This document shows, one piece after another, positions 16,947-25,705 of a stretch of DNA of 48,907 nt. Position 1 is the stretch's first letter, and the number at the start of each line of letters is the position of its first letter. Below the pieces are notes generated by a model. It saw only the letters and a list, made by a program, of their open reading frames with translations, was not told where the DNA came from and made no database searches. The DNA is taken from positions 1 through 48,907 of the forward strand of contig JAMZEJ010000012.1 of NCBI GenBank assembly GCA_024508355.1. The letters run 5' to 3'. The position numbers and the translations under genes were made by a program. The stretch comes from Rhizosaccharibacter radicis. Its GTDB lineage: Bacteria; Pseudomonadota; Alphaproteobacteria; Acetobacterales; Acetobacteraceae.

Positions 16947-17681
16947 GTGGAAGCGGCCGGGACCGGGCGTGACACCCGCCATGGAGCGGCGGGGAACGAG
17001 CGGGCCTATGGCGTCGCGGTGCCGGAGCGGCACGATCTGGTGTGGCTGACCGCGGAAGGGTGGAACCGTTTCGCGGATCGCGAGCCTGGCCTGATGGCGA
17101 TCCCCGGGATGGCGCTGTGGCCCCAGGAGGACTTTCCGGTGATGGTCCGGCGGCGGCAGCCGGCGGACGATGCCGGCCGGTGGCCGGTGGCGGTGGCGCT
17201 GCCGGCCGCGTTCGGCCGGGCGCGGCTCGGCTTCCAGATCGAGGCACGGGATGTCGCGGCCGTGTCCGCGCCGCCTTCCTGGCTGGAGGCGGCATCGAGC
17301 CTCCCGGAACCCTGGCGTTCGCGGGGGGAGGCGACGGGGGCGATGGGCGCCGGGATCGGACTGCAGCCGAGGGTTTTCGGCAGCGCGATGTGGCAGCATC
17401 TCACCGGCATGACCTTCCTGCGCCCGGCGTCCGACCTCGATCTGTTGTGGAAGGTGCGCGGGGGTCCGGGGGCCGGCGAGCTGGCATGCCGGCTGGCGAG
17501 CGGTCTGGAGCGTTTGAACCGTGACCCGGGTCCACGGCTTGACGGAGAAGTGGTGCTCGCGGGGCGCGGCGTGCAGTGGCGCGAATTGCTGCGGGGCGGT
17601 GCGGACGAGCTGCTGGTGAAGAGCGTCGACGAGGTGATGCTGATGCCGGTCCGGCAGTTCCTGTCCGCGGGCGCGGCGTGA
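16947..17681 (+). CDS. mdcG: Phosphoribosyl-dephospho-CoA transferase (malonate decarboxylase holo-ACP synthase)
   Basis: About 244 residues. MdcG transfers the 2'-(5''-phosphoribosyl)-3'-dephospho-CoA group to the serine of apo-MdcC. The nucleotidyltransferase metal motif appears as RPASDLDLLW. Other MdcG-like features are RHDLVWL near the start and VKSVDEVMLM near the end. The frame begins with GTG at 16947; a later start would give a core matching better-known MdcG lengths. The stop overlaps the GTG of mdcB (GTGA). Confidence 0.9.
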   Translation: MEAAGTGRDTRHGAAGNERAYGVAVPERHDLVWLTAEGWNRFADREPGLMAIPGMALWPQEDFPVMVRRRQPADDAGRWPVAVALPAAFGRARLGFQIEARDVAAVSAPPSWLEAASSLPEPWRSRGEATGAMGAGIGLQPRVFGSAMWQHLTGMTFLRPASDLDLLWKVRGGPGAGELACRLASGLERLNRDPGPRLDGEVVLAGRGVQWRELLRGGADELLVKSVDEVMLMPVRQFLSAGAA

Positions 17682-18568
17682 ACAGGGTCATGCCCGGGAT
17701 GGATGCCTCGATGATCGGGGAGCTGGCGCATCGCGCGCTGCTGCTGGAGCTGCGGTGTTTTCCGAAGCCGGGCTTGGTGAGCCATATCGATTCGGGCAGC
17801 CACCAGGACATGGATGCCGCGTGTTTCGAGGCCAGCGCGGCCGCGATCCGGCCCTTTCTGTCGGCGCTGGCGTGCGCGGGACACGAGGGGGCCGATATGC
17901 CGGCGCTGCGCGTGATCGGGATGGCGGCGGAGCGGGCGATGATGGCGGCCACCGGCGGGGTGAACACCCACCGCGGCGCGATCTTCGGGTTGGGTTTGTT
18001 GTGCGCGGCGGCGGGCGTGGCGACGGAGCGGGGCCCGGCGCATCTCGGCGACGTCGTCGCGGCGCGGTGGGGCGATGCGATCCGCGGCGGACCGGTGCCG
18101 CCCCGCAGCCATGGCACCACGGCGCTGCGCCGGTACGGGATCGGCGGGGCACGGGAGCAGGCGGCGAAGGGGTTTCCGCTGTTGTATGCGCATGGTCTTC
18201 CGGCCTGGCGGGAAGGGTGCCGGCTCGGCGGCGGGGATGACGAGGCGGCGCGGCTGCACTGTTTCTTCGCGCTGATGGCCGTGCTTCCGGACACCACGCT
18301 GCTGCATCGGGGCGGGATGGAAGGGCTGCTGTTCGCGCAAGGTCAGGCGCGGCGTTTCCTGGATGCGGGCGGTGTGGGACGACCGGGCTGGCGGCAGGAT
18401 GCGCGGGCAATGCATCGGCTGTTCGTGGAGCGGTCGCTGTCGGGGGGCGGCTGTGCCGACATGCTGGCGATGACGTTGTTCGTGGCGATGGTGGAGGACC
18501 TTCCGCGCGGCGCAGCCAGCATCGCCGCGACGGACATGATGATCGACACGGTTGGCTCAGGGGGATGA
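17678..18568 (+). CDS. mdcB: Triphosphoribosyl-dephospho-CoA synthase
   Basis: About 296 residues of the CitG/MdcB family. The enzyme makes the prosthetic-group precursor from ATP and dephospho-CoA. The motif block KPGLVSHIDSGSHQDMD and the GGVNTHRGAIFGLGLLCAAA segment are diagnostic. GTG at 17678 gives the GTGA overlap with mdcG; ATG at 17690 is an equally good start. In many mdc operons mdcB sits next to mdcA; here it lies between mdcG and mdcH. Confidence 0.94.
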   Translation: MNRVMPGMDASMIGELAHRALLLELRCFPKPGLVSHIDSGSHQDMDAACFEASAAAIRPFLSALACAGHEGADMPALRVIGMAAERAMMAATGGVNTHRGAIFGLGLLCAAAGVATERGPAHLGDVVAARWGDAIRGGPVPPRSHGTTALRRYGIGGAREQAAKGFPLLYAHGLPAWREGCRLGGGDDEAARLHCFFALMAVLPDTTLLHRGGMEGLLFAQGQARRFLDAGGVGRPGWRQDARAMHRLFVERSLSGGGCADMLAMTLFVAMVEDLPRGAASIAATDMMIDTVGSGG

Positions 18569-19503
18569 GCGGCGTGTTGGCGATCCTGTGTTCGGGGCAG
18601 GGTGGGCAGCATCGGGAGATGTTCGCGCTCCTTGCGGATGCGCCGGAAGCGCAGCCGGTGTTCGAGGCGGCGCGTCCGCTGCTGGGTGGTGTCGATCCGA
18701 GGCAGCTGGTCGAGACCGCGGACGAGGCGACACTGTTCGGCAACCGGTTCGGGCAGATCCTGTGCTGCACGCAGGCAATGGCGGCCTGGGCGGTTCTCGG
18801 TGACGCCCTGCCGCCGAGGATCGTGCTGGCGGGCTACAGCGTGGGCGAACTGGCGAGTTGGGGATGCGCGGGCGTGCTGCCGCCCGACGTGGTGTTGGAG
18901 CTGGCGGCGCGGCGAGCGGGGCTGATGGACGAGGATGCGTCGGCAATCCCGGGTGGTGGCGGCCTGGCGGCGATCGTGGGCCTGCGGCGGCCCGCGCTGG
19001 AGCGGTTGCTGTGCGATACCGGGAGTTTCCTGGCGATCGACAACGCCGCCGACAGCGTGGTGGTGGGGGGCGCGGCCGGCGAGCTGGAGCGGTGCCTGGC
19101 CGGAGCGGCGGCGGCGAACGGCGGCGTGAAGGTCAAGCGTCTGCGGGTCGCGGTGCCGTCGCACACGCCGCTGCTCGACCACGCGGCGGCGCGGTTCGGG
19201 CGGATGCTCTCGGACATTCCTCGCGGCGGGATCGCGGACGGGATCCGCCTGCTGAGCGGCATCGACGCGGATACGGTGCGCGACACGGCGGACGGTTTTG
19301 CGAAGTTGTCGATGCAGATCGCGACCACGATCCGCTGGAAGGACTGTCTCCAATCGTGCCTGGAAGCGGGGGCGACGCGGTTCCTGGAACTGGGTCCGGG
19401 AGAGGCGCTGAGCCGGATGGTGGGGGGGACGGAAGCGGAGGCGCGGGCGGTGGAGCAGTTCCGGACCCTGGATGGGGTGCGGGACTGGCTGCGGCGGGGA
19501 TGA
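18565..19503 (+). CDS. mdcH: Malonyl-CoA:ACP transacylase of malonate decarboxylase
   Basis: A 312-residue acyltransferase of the FabD family. It primes holo-MdcC with malonyl from malonyl-CoA so the catalytic cycle can start. The Ser nucleophile is Ser92 in AGYSVGELASWG, the catalytic His is His200 in VPSHTPLL, and the N-terminal GQGGQH loop is present. The start overlaps the mdcB stop (ATGA). It is the last gene of the operon; no malonate carrier gene follows. Confidence 0.94.
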   Translation: MSGVLAILCSGQGGQHREMFALLADAPEAQPVFEAARPLLGGVDPRQLVETADEATLFGNRFGQILCCTQAMAAWAVLGDALPPRIVLAGYSVGELASWGCAGVLPPDVVLELAARRAGLMDEDASAIPGGGGLAAIVGLRRPALERLLCDTGSFLAIDNAADSVVVGGAAGELERCLAGAAAANGGVKVKRLRVAVPSHTPLLDHAAARFGRMLSDIPRGGIADGIRLLSGIDADTVRDTADGFAKLSMQIATTIRWKDCLQSCLEAGATRFLELGPGEALSRMVGGTEAEARAVEQFRTLDGVRDWLRRG

Positions 19504-19933
19504 TGGATGGGGGCGTGACGCTTGGAGGGCCGGATCGTCTGCGGTCCCCGGGGGGCGCGCCGGGAATGGCGATCCCCCGTGGGCGCAGGAGCGGTCGGAG
19601 CGGAGGAAGGATCCGCACGGACGGCGGTGGGCGATCGCCCGGTTCGATGATCTGCTTTCCAGGCGGTCGTGTTGCGTGAAGTTGACTCAAGGGCGCCTCA
19701 TCCTTGCGGTGCGATCGCCGCATCCGGGCCGATGTCTAAGGCTTGAGGGGATGCGGAAAGCGTGACGGCCCCGGTTTCCACCGGTTCCGGGAAGCGGCGG
19801 CTGGCGACAGGCGACGAGCTATCGTGCGGGGGGCTCGCTTTCGCCAGGCTCGTCCCGGGGCGTTGTCGCGAAGCGCGGGGTGGTGGACGGCGAGGGAATG
19901 GATTCGCCGTAGCTCCGGGCGGAGCGGCCGGGA
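19504..19933. other. Intergenic region between mdcH and pncA (convergent ends)
   Basis: About 430 bp lie between the ends of two convergent genes. Short open frames are present, but none resembles a protein. A TTGACT at 19681-19686 is a possible -35 element, without a convincing -10 or a terminator downstream. No clear T-tailed terminator was found for either flanking gene. Confidence 0.45.
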
Positions 19934-20596
19934 TCAGTAGCCGTCCAGATCGTCGCTACGGATAAAGCGGACGCCGAGCCGGTGGAGCTCGGCGTGGGCC
20001 TCGATGATCGTGTCGGCCCCATCGGGGGTAGGAAGGCCGATGCCGCGGACGCCGTCGAGGATCACGAAGACTTGGAAGCCGAACTCGACCGCATGCCGGG
20101 CGGACCACGCGACGCAGAAATCGGCGGCGAGGCCGGCGAGAAACAGCCGCTCGATGGAGCGGTCGCGGAGGATGCCCTTGAGACCGGTGCTGGTGCGGCC
20201 GTCATTCTCGAGAAAGGCGGAATAGCTGTCGATCTCGGGCCGCCAGCCCTTGCGGATGATGATCTCGATCCGGTGCTGGTCGAGCGCCGGATGGAGGGCC
20301 GCGCCGGGCGTGTTCTGGATGGCATGATCGGGCCAGAGGATCTGGGGCCCGTAGGGCATCGCGAGCTGCTCGTAGGGCTCGCGGCCGGGATGGCGGCTCG
20401 CGAACGAGCTGTGATGTGGGGGATGCCAGTCCTGGGTGGCGAAAGCGTTCCGGAAGCGGTGGTGCAGCAGCCGGTTGATCACCGGCACGACGGCGGCGCC
20501 GTCGGGCACGGGAAGCTCGCCGCCTTCCATGAAGGTCGGCTGGACGTCGATGACGCCCAGCATGTCCTTGTTCTGGTCGACGGCGATGCGGGTCAC
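19934..20596 (-). CDS. pncA: Nicotinamidase/pyrazinamidase (isochorismatase-like hydrolase)
   Basis: A 220-residue cytoplasmic amidase that converts nicotinamide to nicotinate in NAD salvage. The catalytic triad is visible as Asp17 (VIDVQPTF), Lys116 (IRKGWRPEIDSYSAF) and Cys161 (LAADFCVAW). The metal site DWHPPHHSSF supplies Asp56, His58 and His62. The GTG at 20596 is chosen because the family N-terminus (TRIAVD) begins there; it lies 11 bp downstream of the htpG stop, so the two genes are probably cotranscribed. Confidence 0.93.
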   Translation of the reverse strand: MTRIAVDQNKDMLGVIDVQPTFMEGGELPVPDGAAVVPVINRLLHHRFRNAFATQDWHPPHHSSFASRHPGREPYEQLAMPYGPQILWPDHAIQNTPGAALHPALDQHRIEIIIRKGWRPEIDSYSAFLENDGRTSTGLKGILRDRSIERLFLAGLAADFCVAWSARHAVEFGFQVFVILDGVRGIGLPTPDGADTIIEAHAELHRLGVRFIRSDDLDGY

Positions 20597-20607
20597 GGCA
20601 GAGAGGG

Positions 20608-22482
20608 TCAGGTGCCGGACACGAGGTTGGCCACCAGCGTTTCGGTGACGCGGCGGGCGAAGGCGGCGGGCTCCTGGGGGGACTCGCCGTCCTGGATCCG
20701 GGCCAGGTCGAGCAGAAGGTGCGCGGTGCCCGACACGTCCTCGCCGGCGGCGCCACGGGCGGCGAGGGCACGAACGAGCGGGTGGCGCGGATTGAGCTCG
20801 AGGATGGGTCCGTTGGACGGGATCGACTGGCCGGCGCGGCGCATCAATCGCTGCATCTGAAGGTCGGGACCGGCTCCGCTGGCCGCGAGCACCACGGCGC
20901 TGTTGACCAGACGGTCGGTGCCGCGGACGTCGGATACCGCGGTGCCGAGCGCTTCCTTGAGCCGGGGCAGCAGGTCGGACAGGTCGGCACCGTCTTCCTG
21001 AGGCTCGGCAAGGGGGAGCTTGCTGAGATCGGCCAGGCCCTGGGTGACGCTGCGCAGCGGCTTGTCCTCGAAACGGCTGAGGCGGTCCGGCCAGAACGAG
21101 TCGACGGAGTCGGACAGGAGCAGCACCTCGATGCCGCGCGCCTGGAAGCCTTCGAGCTGCGGCGACGAGCGCAGGGCCTCGAGGTTGTCGCCGACGAGGA
21201 AGTAGATCGCCTCCTGTTCAGGCTTCATCCGGGCGACGTAGTCGGCGAGGCCGGTCCAGTCGTCGGCCGCCGTGGAGCGGAAGCGGGCCAGGGTGGCGAC
21301 GTCCGCGCGATGCTCGGCATCCTCCCACAGGCCCTCCTTGAGGACGGCGCCGAAGTTCTCCCAGAACGTCGCGAAGCTTTCGGCGTCCTTGGCGCGGTTG
21401 CGCAGCTCGCTCAGGACGCGATTGGTGACGGCCTTGCGGATGCGGGCGAGCACCGGGGTGGATTGCAGCATCTCGCGCGACACGTTGAGGGGAAGATCCT
21501 CGGTGTCGACCACGCCCTGGACGAAGCGCAGCCAGGGCGGCAGCAGCTCGGCCTCGTCGGTGATGAACATGCGGCGGACATGGAGCCGGAGCCGGCTTTC
21601 GCGGGTGGATTCCACCGGCTCGAACGGACGCATGCCGGGGATGAACAGCATGGCGATAAATTCGAGCGCGCCTTCGGCACGCCAATGCAGCGTCGCCCAG
21701 GGCTTGTCGAACATGTGGCCGAGATGCTGGTAGAACTCGGTGAGCTGTTCCTCGGTGATCTCGCTCTTGGGCTTGCGCCACAGCGCTGTGCCCTCGTTGG
21801 CGGCGATGTCCTGGCCGTCGCGCTGCACGGTGATGGGCCAGGTGATGTGGTCCGCCCATTTGCGGACGATGGTCTCGAGCCGGAAGGGCTCCAGGAAATC
21901 GTCGGCGTCGGACTTGATGTGCAGGACGATGTCGGTGCCGGGGGTATCGCGCTCCGCCGGCGCCAGGGTGTAGGAGCCCTGGCCTTCGGACGACCAGCGC
22001 CAGGCCTCGGCCTCGCCGACCCGTCGGGATACCACCTCGACCCGATCAGCGACCATGAAGGCGGAATAGAAGCCGACGCCGAACTGTCCGATCAGGCTGG
22101 GCCGGTCCTCCGGCTTCACGTCCGACAACTTCTGGTTGAAGGCGCGGGTGCCGGACCGGGCGATGGTGCCGAGGTTGCGGACCAGCTCGTCGCGGCTCAT
22201 CCCGGTGCCGTCGTCGCTGATGGTGAGCAGGCGGGCTGCCTTGTCGGGAACGATCCGGATCTTGGCGTCGGCCGGGAGCGCGCGATCGGCGTCGGTGAGG
22301 GCCTCGAAGCGGCGGCGGTCTGACGCGTCGGCGGCGTTGGCCACCAGCTCGCGGAGGAAGATCTCGCGATCCGAATAAAGAGAGTGGACCACGAGGTCGA
22401 GCAGGCGCCCCACCTCGGCGCTGAATTCGCGGCGCTCCTCGGACGCGGAAGCGGCGGTTTGCGGCGTGTCGCTGTCGCTCAT
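20608..22482 (-). CDS. htpG: Hsp90-family molecular chaperone
   Basis: A 624-residue ATP-dependent chaperone. The N-terminal ATPase domain shows [19 protein letters not shown], the nucleotide-binding [14 protein letters not shown] and the lid region [16 protein letters not shown]. The middle domain has LYIRRMFI-like text ([19 protein letters not shown]) and [18 protein letters not shown]. The usual NASDA box reads NAADA here. The start has GAGGA upstream. pncA follows on the same strand. Confidence 0.97.
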   Translation of the reverse strand: MSDSDTPQTAASASEERREFSAEVGRLLDLVVHSLYSDREIFLRELVANAADASDRRRFEALTDADRALPADAKIRIVPDKAARLLTISDDGTGMSRDELVRNLGTIARSGTRAFNQKLSDVKPEDRPSLIGQFGVGFYSAFMVADRVEVVSRRVGEAEAWRWSSEGQGSYTLAPAERDTPGTDIVLHIKSDADDFLEPFRLETIVRKWADHITWPITVQRDGQDIAANEGTALWRKPKSEITEEQLTEFYQHLGHMFDKPWATLHWRAEGALEFIAMLFIPGMRPFEPVESTRESRLRLHVRRMFITDEAELLPPWLRFVQGVVDTEDLPLNVSREMLQSTPVLARIRKAVTNRVLSELRNRAKDAESFATFWENFGAVLKEGLWEDAEHRADVATLARFRSTAADDWTGLADYVARMKPEQEAIYFLVGDNLEALRSSPQLEGFQARGIEVLLLSDSVDSFWPDRLSRFEDKPLRSVTQGLADLSKLPLAEPQEDGADLSDLLPRLKEALGTAVSDVRGTDRLVNSAVVLAASGAGPDLQMQRLMRRAGQSIPSNGPILELNPRHPLVRALAARGAAGEDVSGTAHLLLDLARIQDGESPQEPAAFARRVTETLVANLVSGT

Positions 22483-22605
22483 GATGTGTTGTCCTCGGCA
22501 AGGATCGGGCCGGTGTTTCCGACCCTCGTGAGGCGCGATATGCGCGGAGCGCCGGCGGCTTTCAACTCCCGCCGTCCGCTCCCGGAGCCTCCGGGTGGCG
22601 AGGGA

Positions 22606-23478
22606 TCAAGGGCGCCAGGAAACCGGGCGTGCGGCCATGACGACGGGCATCAGGCGGTATGCCGCGAGACCGCGCCCAGCACCCCCTCCGGCCATGCCGC
22701 CGGACATGGCGCCCGGCAAACGGATGATCCGGCCGAGGCCACCCATGCCCCCGAAGGCGTGGGCGGGCGCGCCCGGAGCAGATGGACGGGGAGTGGCCGA
22801 CGCCATTTCCGTAGTGTCGGAAGGTTGGGTGGCATGGGCGACGGCCCGCCGTCCGGTCTGGCGTGGGGGAGCGGAATCGTCGGGCCGATCGATCGGTTCG
22901 GCCCAGGCTTCCAGCACCTTGCGCTGGTAGTCGACCCCGAGCTCGGGGGTCTGCGAATGATAGGCGGCGGCGGCGTGCGGCCAGCTGCCGGTCTGGTGGA
23001 AGAGGTCGGTGAGGAAGCGGGCGGCGTAGAGGGCGTTGCTGACCGGATCGAACGCATCTTCGAGGCTGTTGAAGCCGTCGGGATGGTACATCAGGTTGAT
23101 CTGCATGCAGCCGACGTCGATGGAGCGGATGCCCTGTTGCTGGAAGGCGCGGGCGGCGGCGACGGCTTCGGCTCTGCTTTCATAGTAGTGGCCCTGGCCT
23201 GCGGCGTTGATGGTCCAGGGCCATGCACGGATGGTTCCGGTGTCGCGGTCGGCGCGTCCGGACTCCACGCGGCTGATGGCATCCAGGAGCTGCTGGGGGA
23301 CCCCGGTCTGGCGCTCGGCCCCGGCGATGGCATCCTGACAGGCCTGACGGTCGTCGGCGCGGGCCCGGATTGCGGGAGCGCATACAAGAACGACCAGGCC
23401 TGCGAGAAACATCACCGCGGCACGACGTGGCCCCAGCGGGGCGACCGATGGCCGGTTCTGGGCGTGGACCCTGGGCAT
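22606..23478 (-). CDS. Exported lytic transglycosylase (SLT domain)
   Basis: About 290 residues. The N-terminus has a basic stretch and a hydrophobic core (MFLAGLVVLVCAPAIRARA), predicting export. The catalytic domain follows: the acid Glu72 in ISRVESGRAD, the IDVGCMQINLMYHPDGF motif, and AAAAYHSQTPE, the classical SLT pattern. The C-terminal third is Pro/Ala/Gly-rich and low-complexity (GGMGGLGRI, GGMAGGGAGRG). It should cleave peptidoglycan glycan strands in the periplasm; similar stand-alone SLT proteins also serve secretion and conjugation machines, but none is adjacent. ATG 23412 is an alternative start that would shorten the n-region of the signal. Confidence 0.88.
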   Translation of the reverse strand: MPRVHAQNRPSVAPLGPRRAAVMFLAGLVVLVCAPAIRARADDRQACQDAIAGAERQTGVPQQLLDAISRVESGRADRDTGTIRAWPWTINAAGQGHYYESRAEAVAAARAFQQQGIRSIDVGCMQINLMYHPDGFNSLEDAFDPVSNALYAARFLTDLFHQTGSWPHAAAAYHSQTPELGVDYQRKVLEAWAEPIDRPDDSAPPRQTGRRAVAHATQPSDTTEMASATPRPSAPGAPAHAFGGMGGLGRIIRLPGAMSGGMAGGGAGRGLAAYRLMPVVMAARPVSWRP

Positions 23479-23559
23479 GCGGGCAGGGTGCCGGCGGGAG
23501 GTGAAAGAACCTCTAACGGGCAGGTGATCGGGTTTTCCGTTGTGCGGTGCAAAATAAGG

Positions 23560-23589
23560 TTGACGCGGCGAGCGCGGTCTTCATATGGT
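23560..23589 (+). promoter_or_regulatory. Promoter of the small-RNA candidate
   Basis: TTGACG at 23560-23565 and TATGGT at 23584-23589 are separated by 18 bp, close to the sigma-70-type consensus. The predicted start at 23596 falls 7 nt after the -10 element, exactly at the first base of a perfect hairpin. The promoter points towards the terminator at 23644-23670. Confidence 0.7.
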
Positions 23590-24552
23590 GCTCTCGCAGC
23601 GTCGTTTTGCGCGCTGCTTCTTGGACGTTTCCTCCCTAAACTTGGCGGTGCTTCGGCACCGCCTTTTTTTCGCCATGTCCTGCGACAGGACGGCGAGGGT
23701 CTGCACCAGGCGGCTGAGCACGCCCTGGAGGGCGTCGAATCCCTCGTGCTTCAGGAACGTTTCCTCCGTCATGTAGAGAGGACGGCTCAGCTCGATCTGC
23801 AGGACGTGGACGTTCTCCAGCGGCCGGCCGTAATGGCGGGTTACGTAGCCGCCGGCGTAGGGATGGTTGCGCTGCACCCTGAGCCCTTCGGCTTCCAGCT
23901 GGCGCTGGACGGTGCGCGTGACCATGGGGGCGCAGGAGGTCGAGTACGCATCTCCCAGCACGATGTCGACGTCGCGTGCCGATCGGTGGGGCGTGCCGCG
24001 CGGCATGGAATGGCAGTCCAGCAACAGGCAGAGCCCGTGCCGGGACAGGCTCCGGGCGATCAGGAACGACAGCGTCGCGTGATACGGCTCCCAGCAGCTC
24101 AGGATGCGGGACTCGGCTTCGCGGAACGAGAGCTTGCGATTGTAGATGGGCTCGCCGTGCGACACGAGGCGGGCGATGGTGCCGAAGCCTGCGCGAACCC
24201 TCTCGGTCCCGGTGTTGCACCAGGACGGCAGGGGTTCGAGGAACATGGACGGGTCCAGTTCCCACTTCTCGCGGTTGGCGTCGCAATAGGCCCGAGGAAA
24301 TGATGCGCAGAGCAGGGACGCGCCGAGAGCGGGTGCCGGGCCGAACAGCTCGTCGACGAAGCAATCCTCGCTGCGGCGCAGGGCTTCCAGCGGCAGGCGG
24401 GACCCTCGCACGAACTCGTCGGGGTAATGTCGCGCCGAATGGGCGGATGCGACGAGAAGGGGAAGATCAGGGCCTGCCGGATCGAACAGCTGGCAGGCCG
24501 GCGGCGCGCCCTTCGAGTTGGAGGCCGCCGAGGAAAGCGCGGGAGCGGGCAT
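23581..24552 (-). CDS. N-formylglutamate amidohydrolase family protein
   Basis: About 323 residues of the N-formylglutamate deformylase (HutG-like) family. These zinc-dependent amidohydrolases release formate and glutamate at the end of one histidine degradation route. Visible features are LLVASAHSARHYPDEF (the usual first metal-site SxHSG region), RAYCDANREKWELDP, LLLDCHSMPRGTP with the Cys-His-Ser block, and DIVLGD. ATG 24552 is chosen; the frame remains open to 24729, but that would overlap the tRNA-Val gene. The last ~30 residues (after LSQDM) are Lys/Arg-rich and are encoded opposite the sRNA, so they may be incidental. No other hut genes are nearby, so it may act on a different N-acyl amino acid. 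Confidence 0.85.
   Translation of the reverse strand: MPAPALSSAASNSKGAPPACQLFDPAGPDLPLLVASAHSARHYPDEFVRGSRLPLEALRRSEDCFVDELFGPAPALGASLLCASFPRAYCDANREKWELDPSMFLEPLPSWCNTGTERVRAGFGTIARLVSHGEPIYNRKLSFREAESRILSCWEPYHATLSFLIARSLSRHGLCLLLDCHSMPRGTPHRSARDVDIVLGDAYSTSCAPMVTRTVQRQLEAEGLRVQRNHPYAGGYVTRHYGRPLENVHVLQIELSRPLYMTEETFLKHEGFDALQGVLSRLVQTLAVLSQDMAKKRRCRSTAKFREETSKKQRAKRRCESTI
23596..23670 (+). ncRNA. Candidate trans-acting small RNA (75 nt)
   Basis: A compact, complete transcription unit: promoter at 23560-23589; 5' hairpin GCAGCG/CGCTGC with a 10-nt loop (23596-23617); an unpaired pyrimidine-rich linker containing TTTCCTCCCTAA; and a Rho-independent terminator. The linker carries CCUCC, complementary to Shine-Dalgarno sequences, a design shared with several Hfq-dependent sRNA families of alphaproteobacteria. 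It would act by blocking ribosome sites of target mRNAs. It is antisense to the last ~30 codons of the N-formylglutamate amidohydrolase gene, whose C-terminal residues there are basic and unlike the family. I recognise the architecture, not a specific Rfam family. Confidence 0.72.
23644..23670 (+). terminator. Rho-independent terminator of the sRNA
   Basis: GGCGGTGC, a TTCG tetraloop, GCACCGCC and seven T residues: an 8-bp G+C-rich stem with an extra-stable UUCG loop and a T-tract, textbook for plus-strand intrinsic termination. Confidence 0.9.
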
Positions 24553-24721
24553 CCTGTCGCCGTCGCTCCCGCCACGGTCACCGTGGCATGGGGAGGGCGG
24601 GGCGCCGAAGCCGATGTCGGGCGGGAGGAGGGCGGGGGAACGGCGCGGATGCAGGGCGAGAATTATCCGGATGGGCCGCTTGCGGTTCCGCGACGCCCTC
24701 TGTAGAAGCGCGGAAACGGAT

Positions 24722-24796
24722 GGGCGCATAGCTCAGCGGTAGAGCACTACCTTGACATGGTAGGGGTCACAGGTTCAATCCCTGTTGCGCCCACCA
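24722..24796 (+). tRNA. tRNA-Val (anticodon GAC)
   Basis: The full cloverleaf is visible: a 7-bp acceptor stem GGGCGCA/TGCGCCC, the D arm TAGCTCAGCGGTAGAGC, the anticodon arm CTACC-TTGACAT-GGTAG with anticodon GAC, the T arm CAGGTTCAATCCCTG, discriminator A and an encoded CCA. The 3' 22 bases overlap the end of ruvX on the opposite strand. Confidence 0.97.
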
Positions 24797-25290
24797 TCCG
24801 TTTCTTCTCTTTCTCGCGGTTGCGTGTTGCTGGCCGGCTGGTCCAGGGCGGCCTGCAGGATGTAGGCGGCGGCGATCTTGTCCACCACCTCGTTCCGACG
24901 CTTGCGCGTCATGTCGAGGTCCGAGATCAGCATCCGGTTCACGGCGCTGGACGAGAGGCGTTCGTCCATCAGGGCGAGGGGCAGTTCCGTGCGCGCGGAC
25001 AGTTCGATGGCCCAGTCGCGCACCGCCTGGGCGGCGGGCCCTAGGCTGCCGTCGAGGGACAGGGGCAGGCCGACCACGAGGCCACCGACCGTTTCGGTAT
25101 CCGCGATGCGTTTGATCTCGACGGCATCGCGGCTCAGCTTGCCGCGGGGGAGTACCTTGTAGGGCGTGGCGATCATCAGCCCGACATCGGACAATGCGAG
25201 CCCGATCTGCTTCGTGCCGGGATCCAGGCCGAGCAGCCGATGGTGTCGGGGAATGGCCGCCCGCAGGTCCGGCATGTTGAACAGCGCCAT
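24775..25290 (-). CDS. ruvX: RuvX/YqgF family putative Holliday junction resolvase
   Basis: A 171-residue RNase H-fold nuclease of the YqgF family, implicated in 16S rRNA 5' processing and proposed as a Holliday junction resolvase. The N-terminal LLGLDPGTKQIGLALSD supplies the first catalytic Asp. GLVVGLPLSLDGSLGP, LMDERLSS and DKIAAAYILQAALD supply the rest of the family pattern. The C-terminal ~15 residues (REREETDGGRNRD) run into the antisense of tRNA-Val and are probably not conserved. It is divergent from gatC. Confidence 0.93.
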   Translation of the reverse strand: MALFNMPDLRAAIPRHHRLLGLDPGTKQIGLALSDVGLMIATPYKVLPRGKLSRDAVEIKRIADTETVGGLVVGLPLSLDGSLGPAAQAVRDWAIELSARTELPLALMDERLSSSAVNRMLISDLDMTRKRRNEVVDKIAAAYILQAALDQPASNTQPREREETDGGRNRD

Positions 25291-25417
25291 GGTGAAGCGT
25301 TATGGTCCGGTCGCACCCGGGCTGGAAGGGATGTCGTGAGGGGTCCTGTCGCCAGGTTCCTGCGGGCCAGGACCTGACGCGCGGGCGCTCGTCGACATCA
25401 TCGCCAGGGATCGGACC

Positions 25418-25705
25418 ATGCCGCTTGATACAGCGACCGTTCGCCGGATCGCGCGGCTCGCGCGCATCGGCATCACGGACGACGAGGCCGGACGCCTCCA
25501 GGGCGAGCTGAACGGCATCCTGGGTTGGGTGGAACAGCTCTCCGAGATCGATGTCGAGGGCGTGCAGCCGCTGAGCGGGGTCGGCCAGGCGGCGCTTCGC
25601 ATGCGCGAGGACAAGGTGACGGACGGAAACAAGGTGGACGCGGTGCTGTCGAACGCGCCGGAAAGGGCCGGACCGTTCTTCGCCGTGCCGAAGGTAGTCG
25701 AGTGA
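25418..25705 (+). CDS. gatC: Asp-tRNA(Asn)/Glu-tRNA(Gln) amidotransferase subunit C
   Basis: A 95-residue subunit that clamps GatA and GatB together. Family features are [40 protein letters not shown] and the end FFAVPKVVE. The stop overlaps the gatA start (TGATG). First gene of the gatCAB operon, which makes Gln-tRNA(Gln) and possibly Asn-tRNA(Asn) by transamidation. Confidence 0.96.
   Translation: MPLDTATVRRIARLARIGITDDEAGRLQGELNGILGWVEQLSEIDVEGVQPLSGVGQAALRMREDKVTDGNKVDAVLSNAPERAGPFFAVPKVVE

Noticed and set aside
19681-19720. Promoter/sRNA candidate starting at TTGACT in the mdcH-pncA gap
   Set aside because: No acceptable -10 element at the right spacing and no terminator downstream.
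20719-24303. Long plus-strand frames opposite htpG, the transglycosylase and the amidohydrolase
   Set aside because: No domain text; the minus-strand genes have clear catalytic motifs and starts.
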